A stretch of 38,663 bases of DNA. Origin: DATKHR01 sp035939575. GTDB taxonomy: Bacteria; Acidobacteriota; Vicinamibacteria; Vicinamibacterales; CAVVIG01. Below are positions 22,471 to 30,991 of the stretch, one piece after another. The DNA lies in NCBI GenBank assembly GCA_035939575.1, contig DASZFS010000392.1, positions 1 to 38,663 on the forward strand, given 5' to 3'. The notes under the pieces are model-generated. The model had not been told where the DNA came from. It did not search any database and worked only from the letters and a program-made list of their open reading frames with translations. A program made the translations under genes and the position numbers. The first letter of the stretch is position 1, and each line of letters begins with the position of its first letter.

Positions 22471-24452
22471 AGGTGCGGCGGTTGTTCGAGACCGTATTTC
22501 TTCATGCGCACGTAGAGCTGGGTGCGCGACAAGCCGAGGCGCCTCGCCGCCTTCGACTTGTTCCATTGGGCTTCGCGAAGGACGCGCGCGATCGTTTCGC
22601 GTTCGACCGTCCCGAGATCGCTCGTCTCCTGGGCGGCTGTCGGCTTGCTCGGACTCTGCAGCGCTAGGTGCTGCGTGTGGATCAAGCCGCCTTCCGCCAG
22701 AATCGCGGCGCGTTCGAGCGCGTTACGCAGCTCGCGGACGTTACCTGGCCAACCGTGCCCGAGCAGCGTCTCGCGTGCGTCCTTTGTCAGACCCGCCGGC
22801 GGCCGACCGAATGACCTGCCGATCTCCTGCAGGAAGGTCTCGCTGAGCGGCAGGATGTCATCAGGTCGTTCGCGCAGCGGCGGGATGCGGATGTCGAAGA
22901 CCTGGAGCCGATAGAAGAGGTCCTCTCGAAAGTCGGCGCGGTCTACTGCCTTGCGCAGGTCGCGGTTGGTCGCCGCGACGACGCGGACGTTCGCCTTGAT
23001 CATGCGCGTACCGCCGAGCCGCTGGAACTCGCGTTCCTGCAGGACCCGCAGGAACTTCGCCTGTGCGCTGAGGCTCATCTCGCTGACTTCGTCGAGGAAC
23101 AACACGCCGCCGGCCGCAAGCTCGATCTGCCCGGGCTTTGACTGCTGCGCGCTCGTGAACGCGCCGCGCTCGTAACCGAACAACTCGGATTCGAGCAGCT
23201 GCTCGGGCAGGGCGGCACAGTTGATCGCGACCAACGGACCGGCCTTTCGTCCGGAGGCTCGATGAATGAAGCGCGCGACGACTTCTTTTCCGGTCCCTGA
23301 TTCGCCGGTCAACAGCACCGTGGTATCCGTCGCCGCGACCTGCGTCGCCTTTTTCAGAACGTCCTTCCATTCCCTTGACTCGCCGACGACGCGCGCGTGG
23401 GTCTTCGAGTCGAGCTCGTCCGCCAGCATCTGCACACGCGCCTCGAGGCGTTCGGCACGACCCTGCGCCTCCGCCACCTGACGTGCGGCTTCCGCGAGTT
23501 GTTCGTGCGAGATGGCGAGCGCGATGTGATCCACGACGCGTCGTGCGACCGGGACGTCCGCCTCCGAGAACGCATACGCCCGTTTGGAAATGAAGCCAAC
23601 GCCCATCAGCTGATCGCGTGCACGCGTCGTGATCGCGAGGAGCGATCGGAAGCCGGCTGCCAGCAGTTTCTCACGCGGACTCTCGCCGACAATCACCAGC
23701 GGCAAGTCCGCGGTCGTCAGATCGCCGATGATGAAGTGATCGGGTTGAGGTCCCGGCGCGGCATGCGGCGTGAGTCTGGGCACGCCTGCTGTCGCGGCTT
23801 CGTGCACGACTTTCCCGTTCGCGTCGAAGAACACCATCGCCAGGGCGTCGTGCGGGAGGATCTTGTTCGTGATCTCCGAAACGCGCGGAAACACGCTGCG
23901 GACGTCGAGCACGTCTGAGATTGTGCGCAGCAATTCGACCGACGTTTCAATGCTCGCGGCGCGCTCGCGATCGAGCGCGGCATCGCGAGCGGCGTCCGCG
24001 AGCCGTTGATGCGAGATCGCCAGCGCGAGGTACGCGGCGAGCCGCTCAGCCTGCACGAGGTCCCGGTCCGCATATGCCTGCGGCCGCTCGGAGAACAACG
24101 CGAGCACACCGAAGAACTGATCGTTGATGCGGACGGGCACCGTGAGCCCTGACTGCAGTCCGCGGTCGGGTTCCGGAAGGGAATCGAGGAGCCGCGGCTC
24201 GTGAATGTTCAGTGCGTGCTCGGGATCGTGACGGCACTCAATTGCGCGCGGCGTGCCGGTGTTTGCCAGCATCTCGAAATGCCCGTCGGTCTTCTGCAGG
24301 AGGAGGGTGGCCTCGTCGTGCGGAACGATGCGGGCGGCGATATCACTGAGCTGGCGGAAGATCTCGCGGACATCCAGCCCGCGGGCCAGGGCAGGCAAGA
24401 GGTCATGAAATGCGGCCAGTTGGCCGAGATCGTCACCAGCGCTCTCTACCAT
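22461..24452 (-). CDS. Sigma54-dependent transcriptional activator with two GAF domains
   Basis: 663 residues from ATG 24452 (GAGG just upstream); upstream codons to 24641 are unlike protein and lack a start signal. Two N-terminal GAF sensory domains (~20-170 and ~190-330, the second with LPHDALAMVFFDANGKVVHEA) are joined by a helical linker. An AAA+ domain follows, with Walker A GESGTGKE, the sigma54-contact loop GAFTSA (from ERGAFTSAQQ), Walker B GGVLFLDEVSEM and the arginine fingers near LFYRLQVFDI. A Fis-type HTH ends the protein (NKSKAARRLGLSRTQLYVRMKKYGL). This FhlA-like layout activates sigma54 promoters in response to a small ligand or redox signal. Its target is not evident; the adjacent ALDH operon is a candidate. 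Confidence 0.93.
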   Translation of the reverse strand: MVESAGDDLGQLAAFHDLLPALARGLDVREIFRQLSDIAARIVPHDEATLLLQKTDGHFEMLANTGTPRAIECRHDPEHALNIHEPRLLDSLPEPDRGLQSGLTVPVRINDQFFGVLALFSERPQAYADRDLVQAERLAAYLALAISHQRLADAARDAALDRERAASIETSVELLRTISDVLDVRSVFPRVSEITNKILPHDALAMVFFDANGKVVHEAATAGVPRLTPHAAPGPQPDHFIIGDLTTADLPLVIVGESPREKLLAAGFRSLLAITTRARDQLMGVGFISKRAYAFSEADVPVARRVVDHIALAISHEQLAEAARQVAEAQGRAERLEARVQMLADELDSKTHARVVGESREWKDVLKKATQVAATDTTVLLTGESGTGKEVVARFIHRASGRKAGPLVAINCAALPEQLLESELFGYERGAFTSAQQSKPGQIELAAGGVLFLDEVSEMSLSAQAKFLRVLQEREFQRLGGTRMIKANVRVVAATNRDLRKAVDRADFREDLFYRLQVFDIRIPPLRERPDDILPLSETFLQEIGRSFGRPPAGLTKDARETLLGHGWPGNVRELRNALERAAILAEGGLIHTQHLALQSPSKPTAAQETSDLGTVERETIARVLREAQWNKSKAARRLGLSRTQLYVRMKKYGLEQPPHLQN

Positions 24453-24519
24453 GCGCCTCTCATTTTGACAGTTCAGACGCCGGTTAGGGCAACAGCGTTC
24501 CCGCGCCCCGTACAGCCCC

Positions 24520-25578
24520 CTAGTATCGAAAGACCTGTCCGTATTGAGGCGCGACGAAGGTCGTCGCCTCGACCCCATGGGCTCGCCGGGCGGCGATGAG
24601 GTCCTGAAGGGGCGCCTCGTAACTCTCACCCGCGTTGTCAATCAGGCCGAAATGAACACCGATCGAGCTCTGACTGTGCAGATCGAGGTGCGCGCGCACA
24701 GCCTCGTCAGGGTTCATGTGCATCCGATACATGAACCATCGCGGCTCGTACGCACCGATGGGCAGCAGACTGACTCGGGGGGCGCCGTACTTCTCGTAGA
24801 CGTGGCGAAAGTGCGCTCCGTACGCGGTGTCACCAGCATAGTAAATTCTGCCTTCCAGCGTGTCGATCAAGAAGGAACCCCACAGTGTCTTGTTCGTGTC
24901 CCACATCCCCCGCCGGGACGTGTGGATGGCCTCGAGGAAATGGACGCGTGCGTCCTTCACCGTGACAGATTCCTCCCAGTCGAGTTCTGCATACGATGAA
25001 AGGCCCGCGTTCCTCAGGAACGGTCCAACTCCGCGGCCGACCAGAATTCTCGGCGGCGCGGTTCGCTGTCGATCAAACAGAGCGCGAAGCGATCGGAGAT
25101 CCAGATGATCGTAGTGATTGTGGCTGATCAAGATGAGGTCGATCGTTGGAAGACTCTCGATGAGCAGGCCAGGATTTGTGACGGTGTTCATGCCGAACAC
25201 ACTGGGTCCGATGGAGTCGAACAGGATCGGATCGGTGATGATGTTCAGGCTCGGCGTCTGGATCAGTGTCGTTGAGTGGCCGATCCAGAGCACCCTCATT
25301 CCATGGACCACGGGTTCTGCGGGCGCTCGATAAGGCGTTGTTTCGAAACGCGCGGGCCAGTTCTTCTTCTTGGTCCTCAGCTCCCACCCAATCTTGACCT
25401 CCTGCCACAGTGAGTAGTCTGAAGCGCCGTCTCGATTGTGAAACCTGGAGCCGTCAAAATGATCGGAGGTCGGCGTTTGCCCTGCCGTGCACCCCTGCAG
25501 CATTGGCAAGATTGCCAGAATGTAGATCGCCAGGCGTCGCCAGCAGCGGACGGCCATTACTCGACGCGCACGGGTCAC
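24520..25578 (-). CDS. MBL-fold metallohydrolase, lipoprotein, NAPE-PLD-like
   Basis: 352 residues from GTG 25578, which overlaps the preceding stop (GTGA); an ATG at 25557 is the alternative. A hydrophobic leader ends in a lipobox (LPMLQGC), so it is probably a membrane-anchored lipoprotein. The metallo-beta-lactamase core has the metal motif HNHYDHLD, preceded by GHSTTLIQTPSLNIITDP. It continues with EAIHTSRRG, the bridging Asp in YYAGDTAYG and GVHFGLID near the end. The TDPILFDSIGPSVFG block is typical of the NAPE-hydrolysing phospholipase D/RomA-like branch. It likely hydrolyses a phosphodiester or lactone in the periplasm; the substrate is unknown. Last gene of the ALDH operon. Confidence 0.88.
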   Translation of the reverse strand: MTRARRVMAVRCWRRLAIYILAILPMLQGCTAGQTPTSDHFDGSRFHNRDGASDYSLWQEVKIGWELRTKKKNWPARFETTPYRAPAEPVVHGMRVLWIGHSTTLIQTPSLNIITDPILFDSIGPSVFGMNTVTNPGLLIESLPTIDLILISHNHYDHLDLRSLRALFDRQRTAPPRILVGRGVGPFLRNAGLSSYAELDWEESVTVKDARVHFLEAIHTSRRGMWDTNKTLWGSFLIDTLEGRIYYAGDTAYGAHFRHVYEKYGAPRVSLLPIGAYEPRWFMYRMHMNPDEAVRAHLDLHSQSSIGVHFGLIDNAGESYEAPLQDLIAARRAHGVEATTFVAPQYGQVFRY

Positions 25579-26276
25579 TCGTGCTCACGTGAATTGAGCG
25601 CGAGACGGCGGATGTCACGGTTCTCGAGCACCAGCCTTTTGCCTTCTCCAGTGCCTCCCACGGCGACATTCACCATCGTTCGGGCCAAGTCGTCGGCTCG
25701 AATGACCTGGTTGGGGAACAACACCCGAAATGCGGGATAGATCGCGCGCAGCAGGCGATAGCTGAAATTGGGTTCTCTGCGCGGCTGGACCGGGTAGATG
25801 TACGCGGGGCGAAAGATGTACACGCGGGGAAATCCTGCCGCGGACAATGCTTTCTCGGCCTCGCCCTTGTAGCGTGCGAACGCCAGTCGACTCTGCCCGG
25901 TCGGATCCGCGCCACTCCCGCTCAAGAACGCAAACGTCGCGTTGGGACTGCTGCCGCCGAGCACTCGCGCGAACTCGACGGCGTAGTCCACGGTGATCCG
26001 GCGAAGCTCCGCGTCCGGGACCGCGCCGGTATAGGCACCCAGACAAAAGAGCGCTGCGTCCTGGCCTGAGAGCGCGCCGGCGAGCGCGGAGCAGTCCGCG
26101 AAGTCTTGATGAAGCACCTCTTTCAGTTTTTCGTGGGTGATGCCCGTCGGCTTGCGGCCGATCGCGGTCGCACTGGCGACGGCACGGTGATCGAGCGCAT
26201 AGCGAAGCGCGCAGCCACCGACCATTCCGGTCGCACCGACGATGACCAGCCGCTTCCGGTTCTCGGTCACCGTCAT
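25575..26276 (-). CDS. NAD(P)-binding Rossmann-fold protein (atypical SDR)
   Basis: 233 residues from ATG 26276, which overlaps the SnoaL-like stop (ATGA), so translation is coupled. The Rossmann motif is RLVIVGATGMVGGCALRYAL, followed by ATAIGRKP and the acid pair in LHQDFADCSAL. A middle strand (DAALFCLGAYTG) and ATFAFLSGSGADPTG lead to RVYIFRPAYIYPVQPRREPN, the pattern of HTATIP2/NmrA-like oxidoreductases. It also resembles semialdehyde-dehydrogenase N-domains, but no catalytic Cys is seen. It lies between the SnoaL-like and MBL genes in the operon and probably acts on the same metabolite. Confidence 0.87.
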   Translation of the reverse strand: MTVTENRKRLVIVGATGMVGGCALRYALDHRAVASATAIGRKPTGITHEKLKEVLHQDFADCSALAGALSGQDAALFCLGAYTGAVPDAELRRITVDYAVEFARVLGGSSPNATFAFLSGSGADPTGQSRLAFARYKGEAEKALSAAGFPRVYIFRPAYIYPVQPRREPNFSYRLLRAIYPAFRVLFPNQVIRADDLARTMVNVAVGGTGEGKRLVLENRDIRRLALNSREHE

Positions 26277-26737
26277 GCCAGGCCCCGCTCGTCCACCCAG
26301 TCCACGTATAACAGGCGCTCGGCGAACAGCCACGCCCCGTCTGTTTTCACGAAGGTGTCGAGGTAGCGCAGCGACGCAACCATCAAACGCCGCTTGCCAC
26401 CGTCAACCGTCACATGATGCGCAAGGCAGTACGCTTCGCCCGTGGCCCGGCCGTCCGACAGCGAGTGGATGGTGCTCTGTCCCACGAAGTGCGTGGTGGC
26501 GTCGTACTGGTTCAGCGCGGCGAACACTGGCGCGAGCGCCTCGCGCGAGTGCAGCTCTTGCGACGGCCTCGGATCCCTGGCGTTCATATGCACCACGAAA
26601 TGGGTGTCAGCGGTAAAGAGAGACATCTGGCCTTTCGCATCCCGGCGATCGGCGCAGTGTGCGTAGGCCTCGACGAGTTCCCGAATGGCAAGGCGATCCG
26701 CGGCCTCGCTGGGCGAGAGGGTCGTGTGCTGGCTCAT
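26273..26737 (-). CDS. SnoaL-like NTF2-fold protein
   Basis: 154 residues. The N-terminal helical pair (RLAIRELVEAYAHCADRRDAKGQMSLFTADTHFVVH) and strands ending RYLDTFVKTDGAWLFAERLLYVDWVDERGL are the SnoaL-like dehydratase/isomerase fold. The Tyr/Asp pair in EAYAHCADRRD corresponds to the usual catalytic or ligand region of scytalone-dehydratase-like members. It has no signal peptide. It lies 12 bp after the ALDH stop and overlaps the next gene, which fits a four-gene catabolic operon. The reaction is not assignable. Confidence 0.85.
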   Translation of the reverse strand: MSQHTTLSPSEAADRLAIRELVEAYAHCADRRDAKGQMSLFTADTHFVVHMNARDPRPSQELHSREALAPVFAALNQYDATTHFVGQSTIHSLSDGRATGEAYCLAHHVTVDGGKRRLMVASLRYLDTFVKTDGAWLFAERLLYVDWVDERGLA

Positions 26738-26749
26738 GAACGGATCTCC

Positions 26750-28195
26750 TCAGGCCTCAAGGATGGCACGGGTTTCGAGAAACGCCTCGATCCCGTACCG
26801 GCCATATTCACGGCCAACCCCGGAGTACTTGAATCCTCCACACGGCGCCTGCGGATCATCCGTCATGCCGTTGATCACGACGCGCCCGGCGCGTATTTGT
26901 GAAGCCACGCGACGCGCACGCTGCAGGTCGGTCCCGAGGACGGAGGCGTGGAGACCATATTTGGAATCGTTGGCGATCCGGATCGCCTCATCCTCGGAGT
27001 CATACGCGATGACACACAACACTGGGCCAAAAATCTCTTCCTGGGCGATCGTCATGCCGTTCTTCACGTTCGCGAAGACCGTCGGCTTCACGAAGTAACC
27101 CGCTTCGAGACCTTCCGGATGACCCTCCCCACCCGCGAGAACCTCAGCGCCTTCTTCGATGCCCTTGCGGATATATGACTGCACGCGTTCGTACTGTTTC
27201 TGCGACACCATCGGTCCAATGGCAGTCTTGGGATCAGCCGGGTCGCCGACGGTAAAGGCGCGCATCGCGTCGCGTATGCGCCGCTTTATCTCGTCGAGCC
27301 GACTTCCAGGCACGAGGAGGCGTGTCCCCGCAGCGCAGGCCTGTCCGCTGTTCAAGAAGGCCATCAGGAGGGCCGCCGGAATCGCCTGGTCAAGAGCGGC
27401 ATCATCGAGCAGGATCGTGGGCGATTTACCGCCCAGTTCGAGCGTGACGCGCTTCATGGTTGCGGCGCCATCGCGCATAATCCGCTCGCCCACGTCCACC
27501 GAGCCCGTGAAGGAGATCTTATCCACGTCCGGATTACGTACGAGCTCTGCGCCAACCACGTCTCCACGGCCGATCACGACGTTGCAAACGCCTGGGGGCA
27601 GCTTGGCCGCGTTCAGACACTCGAGCATCACCGCCGTCTGCAGCGAGCTCAACTCACTCGGCTTGATGACGACCGTACATCCGGCGGCCACGGCGGACGC
27701 CAGCTTGAGGCAAATGAACAGCGCGTTGGCGTTCCAAGCGGTTATCAGGCCGGCCACGCCGACCGGCTCCAAGGTGACCGTCGTCTTGCCCCAGCTCTGT
27801 GTCCACGGCAACTCCTGGACGCCTCTCTCGGCCGCCAGAAAGGCATTGACCCCCGTTTCCACGATGGGCCTGGCGAACTGCACAACGCCGCCGTACTCCT
27901 CCACCATCGCTGCCGTGAGATCATCGATGCGCGCTGAGACTGCCTCATGCAGCCGGCGTAAGGCGCCGGCGCGTTCTTCCTTCGTCGTCCGGCCAAACGT
28001 GGCGAAGGCGCGCCTGGCCGCGCCGATCGCCCGCCGCGTGTCCTCTTCGTCTCCCAGCGTGACGCGAGCGATCACCCGGCCGTCGGTCGGGCGGATGATG
28101 TCCATCATTTCGCGGCCATGGGATTCAACGAACGCGCCATCGATATAGTGGGTGGTGATTGTCTTGATCGCGTCTTTTCCTGCGACTGTTGTCAT
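26750..28195 (-). CDS. NAD(P)-dependent aldehyde dehydrogenase
   Basis: 481 residues, the full family length. The oxyanion-hole Asn is N156 in TAWNAN, the cofactor lysine K178 in VVIKPSE, and the nucleotide-clamp region FTGSVDVGERI. The general base is E253 in LELGGKSP and the nucleophile C287 in NSGQACAAGTR. EEIFGPVLCVIAY and the C-terminal GGFKYSGVGREYG complete the fold. It oxidises aldehydes to acids in the cytosol; the nearest type is the benzaldehyde/betaine-like broad class, with the substrate unknown. First gene of the minus-strand operon with the SnoaL-like, Rossmann and MBL genes. The 291-bp upstream gap carries two CCGATCGGG sites. Confidence 0.95.
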   Translation of the reverse strand: MTTVAGKDAIKTITTHYIDGAFVESHGREMMDIIRPTDGRVIARVTLGDEEDTRRAIGAARRAFATFGRTTKEERAGALRRLHEAVSARIDDLTAAMVEEYGGVVQFARPIVETGVNAFLAAERGVQELPWTQSWGKTTVTLEPVGVAGLITAWNANALFICLKLASAVAAGCTVVIKPSELSSLQTAVMLECLNAAKLPPGVCNVVIGRGDVVGAELVRNPDVDKISFTGSVDVGERIMRDGAATMKRVTLELGGKSPTILLDDAALDQAIPAALLMAFLNSGQACAAGTRLLVPGSRLDEIKRRIRDAMRAFTVGDPADPKTAIGPMVSQKQYERVQSYIRKGIEEGAEVLAGGEGHPEGLEAGYFVKPTVFANVKNGMTIAQEEIFGPVLCVIAYDSEDEAIRIANDSKYGLHASVLGTDLQRARRVASQIRAGRVVINGMTDDPQAPCGGFKYSGVGREYGRYGIEAFLETRAILEA

Positions 28196-28311
28196 GACGC
28201 CACTCCTGATGTGGGTAACTATTGTCAGAACGAGGTGACAACCACTTGCGGCCCTGGAGGTGCCCTCCGTTGACGTCGATTCTGCCGTCGCCGGGCGCGG
28301 ATCGACAACCT

Positions 28312-28346
28312 CCGATCGGGTTTAATCATCGACCCCGATCGGGTAA
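28312..28346. promoter_or_regulatory. Two palindromic CCGATCGGG sites upstream of the ALDH operon
   Basis: CCGATCGGGTTTA starts at 28312 and CCGATCGGGTAA at 28335. Each contains the self-complementary core CCGATCGG, and they are spaced 23 bp apart, about two helical turns. They lie ~120-150 bp upstream of the ALDH start. The other ~255 bp of the 28196-28486 gap show no gene or clear promoter. A dimeric regulator binding here is inferred. Confidence 0.4.
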
Positions 28347-28486
28347 TTCCTGTTGCTCCTTTCGGTATCCGATCCTTGGTGAGCCTTGAAGGAGGCCGCT
28401 GCTGGCTCACGTTGGCCGCGTGATATGCGACCTCGACACGCGCGACCCGAGAACCTCAAGCACTCAGGTTGGTCGCCCCGTCTGAA

Positions 28487-30136
28487 TCAGGGATGGCGAT
28501 CGAAAGCGAGGTAATCGTGGACAGAGCGGACGGCGGCCGAACCTTCACCGACCGCGGCCGCGACTCGTTTGGTCGATCCGGAGCGGACGTCGCCGACAGC
28601 GAACAATCCGGGATGGCTGGTTTCAAACGGCAGCGGGGAGCGTCGAAGGGCTTCCCAGGGTCCGTTGAGGTGGTCGCGCCCGATGGCGCGATCCGTGAGC
28701 ACGAACCCTCGATCGTCGAGGGCGGCGACGCCGGACAACCACTGCGAGGCAGGCTCGGCGCCGATGAACGAGAACAAGGCGGTGCTCGGGAGCGTTTCCT
28801 CGCCGCCGGGACCGCTGATGCGCACTCGGGTTAGAAATGCGCCGCCCTCGAGTGCCGCGATCCGGGTGTTTCGCCGGACGACGATCCGCTTGTCGGCTTC
28901 GATGCGATCGACAAGGTAGCGAGACATGCTCGCTGCGAGGTCCGGCCCGCGGATCACGATCGTCACCGCGCTTCCCGCGTCGGAGAGAAACAAGGCGGCC
29001 TGTCCGGCGGAGTTGCCGCCCCCGGCCACGACCGCAGGTGAACCCGCGCAGGCTCGGGCTTCCACCTCAGTCGCCGCGTAATAGACGCCGCGGGACTCGA
29101 ACTGCTCGAGGCCGACCGCATCGAGCCTCCGGTAGCGCGCTCCGGTCGCGACAATCACCGCCCGACCCGGAACCTCGGTGCCATTGGACAGACGAAGAAC
29201 GAAATGGCCCGCCTTCTCCTGAACCGATACGACCGTGCACGGGCTGCTGAAAGATGCGCCGAACTTCTGGGCCTGAACCGTGGCCCGCTGCGTGAGGTCC
29301 CCTCCGGAAATGCCAGTCGGGAATCCCAGGTAGTTCTCAATCCTCGAGCTGGACCCCGCCTGACCACCGACCGCGACCATTTCGAGAACGAGCGTGCGTA
29401 GTCCTTCCGACGCGCCATACACCGCGGCCGCGAGCCCCGCCGGACCGGCGCCGACGACGATCAGCTCGAACCCGCCGTCCGGCATGGTGCCGACTGTGAG
29501 CCCGAGGTAATCGGCCAAGACACCTGGAGTCGGGCGGCGCAGCACCTTGCCCGAGACGATGACAACGGGCAAGTCCCGCGGGGCTATATCGAACTCGCGC
29601 AGGAGGCGCTCGACGTCGCTAGCGGCGTCCGGATCCAACCACTCGTGCGGGATTCGACTACGAACCAGAAACTCCCGAACACGACCGGAGTCCGGTGAGA
29701 ACCGCGAGCCGATGACGCGAATCGCCGAGGAGGCGCCGGTCATGAGAATCGCTCGGCGCGCGAGGAAGGCGGCCAGGATCTTGTCGCTCAGACTCGCGTC
29801 TGTGGCGATCAGTCGCGTAAGCGCTTCACGCGGAACGGCGAGCACTTCACCGGCCTCGGCGACTCGGGCGGATACGAACACCCGCTGACCCGTCAGGAGA
29901 TTCAGCTCGCCGAGGAATCGACCGGGCGAGTGGCGGGCGATGACGCGTTCCTTCCCGTCGGTGTTGACGATGATCTCGACGGCACCCGCAAGGACGACAT
30001 AGAAATCGTAGCCGGGGTCGCCTTCCCGATACAGGTATTCACCGGCCGACACCGCCCGGCGAACGCCTAGCGACCCCAACGCCGCCAACTCCGCGTCGTT
30101 CAGCTGCCGGAAGGCATCATCGGTCTCAGCCGCCAA
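28487..30136 (-). CDS. cNMP-binding domain / thioredoxin-like / TrxR-like FAD oxidoreductase fusion
   Basis: 549 residues from TTG 30136, with AAGGATAAGG upstream overlapping the previous stop. Domain 1 (~10-125) is a Crp-type cyclic-nucleotide fold (EYLYREGDPGYDFYVVLAG, then GRFLGELNLLTG). Domain 2 (~138-215) has a thioredoxin/glutaredoxin fold without CxxC (GSRFSPDSGRVREFL). Domain 3 (~223-545) is TrxR-like, with FAD motif IVVGAGPAGLAAAVYGASEG, NADP motif VVAGGGNSAGQAALFLS and the closing GDVRSGSTKRVA. The redox CxxC of thioredoxin reductase is absent; that site reads YYAATEVEARAC. It likely transfers electrons from NADPH under nucleotide control, but not by a dithiol. Gene fusions of this kind are known; the partner is unknown. 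Confidence 0.9.
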   Translation of the reverse strand: MAAETDDAFRQLNDAELAALGSLGVRRAVSAGEYLYREGDPGYDFYVVLAGAVEIIVNTDGKERVIARHSPGRFLGELNLLTGQRVFVSARVAEAGEVLAVPREALTRLIATDASLSDKILAAFLARRAILMTGASSAIRVIGSRFSPDSGRVREFLVRSRIPHEWLDPDAASDVERLLREFDIAPRDLPVVIVSGKVLRRPTPGVLADYLGLTVGTMPDGGFELIVVGAGPAGLAAAVYGASEGLRTLVLEMVAVGGQAGSSSRIENYLGFPTGISGGDLTQRATVQAQKFGASFSSPCTVVSVQEKAGHFVLRLSNGTEVPGRAVIVATGARYRRLDAVGLEQFESRGVYYAATEVEARACAGSPAVVAGGGNSAGQAALFLSDAGSAVTIVIRGPDLAASMSRYLVDRIEADKRIVVRRNTRIAALEGGAFLTRVRISGPGGEETLPSTALFSFIGAEPASQWLSGVAALDDRGFVLTDRAIGRDHLNGPWEALRRSPLPFETSHPGLFAVGDVRSGSTKRVAAAVGEGSAAVRSVHDYLAFDRHP

Positions 30137-30143
30137 GGAAGCC

Positions 30144-30911
30144 TTATCCTTTCGCCTTTTGAGCGTTCAGCCACGCGACCTGCGCAGCAGAGATGCCCTC
30201 GAGCGCGAGTCCGTACGACAACCCTTCCTGAAGTCTGCGGCGAAAGCGTGTCGAGAGCGCCATCCTCGTATATCGCAACGTCAGCGGGCTCTGCTTGTTC
30301 ATGTGTCGAGCCAATTCCCACGCTCGCGGGAGCAAGGCCTCGGGGGACACAACCTCGTTCACCGCGCCATACTCCTTCGCTTCCGCTGCGCTCAGCCTCT
30401 GGCCGCTGAGCAGGAAATATCGACCGCGAATCTCACCGATGACTTCGGGCCACACGACATGCAAGCCGTCACCCGGCACGATGCCGAATGCGGGATGAGG
30501 CGCATCCTGAAAGTAGGCCTGTTCCGTGGCAATGACGACGTCGCAGAGCAGCGCATACTCGGAATGCACCGTCACTGGCCCATTGATCGCCGCGATCATC
30601 GGGGCCTGGATGTCGAGAATATTCTCGAGGATCTTTGTGCCCTCACGGAGGATCTTGTCGAATCCAACGGGCGTGAAGAAATCGAATCCATCCGGTGTGA
30701 TCTGAGCACAGAATTCACTGCCGGTGCCCGTCAGGATGACGACGTGGTTCTCGGGATCGTCGCCGATGTCACGGAAGGCCCCCACCAGGGCTTCATGCAC
30801 GTAGCCATCGAAGACGAGCGGCCCGCCTCCTGAATGCAACGCGACCTCGAGGATTCCGTCTTCCCGCTTCATCCTCACGTTGTCGTACTTGTTGCGATAG
30901 CTGTCGAACAC
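30144..30911 (-). CDS. Crotonase-fold hydrolase resembling 6-oxocamphor hydrolase
   Basis: 255 residues from GTG 30911, with GGAGGAG 7 nt upstream; the longer frame from 30959 lies in the promoter. It has the crotonase fold, but the second catalytic Glu of enoyl-CoA hydratases is missing. Instead it shows NGPVTVHSEYALLCD and FQDAPHPAFGIVPGDGLHVV, then RGRYFLLSGQRLSAAEAKEYGAVNEV. This is the pattern I know from 6-oxocamphor hydrolase, which cleaves a beta-diketone C-C bond (retro-Claisen) using a His and an Asp. The equivalents would be H116 and D148. The substrate is probably a cyclic or linear diketone rather than an acyl-CoA. It shares an operon with the flavoprotein (7 bp apart). Confidence 0.85.
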   Translation of the reverse strand: MFDSYRNKYDNVRMKREDGILEVALHSGGGPLVFDGYVHEALVGAFRDIGDDPENHVVILTGTGSEFCAQITPDGFDFFTPVGFDKILREGTKILENILDIQAPMIAAINGPVTVHSEYALLCDVVIATEQAYFQDAPHPAFGIVPGDGLHVVWPEVIGEIRGRYFLLSGQRLSAAEAKEYGAVNEVVSPEALLPRAWELARHMNKQSPLTLRYTRMALSTRFRRRLQEGLSYGLALEGISAAQVAWLNAQKAKG

Positions 30912-30948
30912 GACCTTACTCCTCCAACTGGAGATTTTATGCTGGAAC

Positions 30949-30978
30949 TTGACATGCAAGAGTTTACTTGCATATCAT
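30949..30978 (+). promoter_or_regulatory. Promoter of the arsR-SRPBCC-NTF2 operon
   Basis: TTGACA (30949-30954) and TATCAT (30973-30978) are spaced 18 bp. Transcription would start near 30985, leaving only about 7 nt before the ATG at 30992. Confidence 0.55.
30954..30973. promoter_or_regulatory. ArsR-type operator between divergent operons
   Basis: ATGCAAG (30954-30960) and CTTGCAT (30967-30973) form a perfect inverted repeat with a 6-nt AT-rich spacer. It lies exactly between the -35 and -10 of arsR. Bound repressor would block that promoter and could also affect the minus-strand operon starting at 30911. Confidence 0.65.
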
Positions 30979-30991
30979 GTGCGCACGCCCG

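Noticed and set aside
22057..24641. Longer N-terminus of the sigma54 activator up to 24641
   Set aside because: The extra residues are Arg/Pro-rich and unlike a domain, and ATG 24452 has a ribosome site immediately before the GAF domain.
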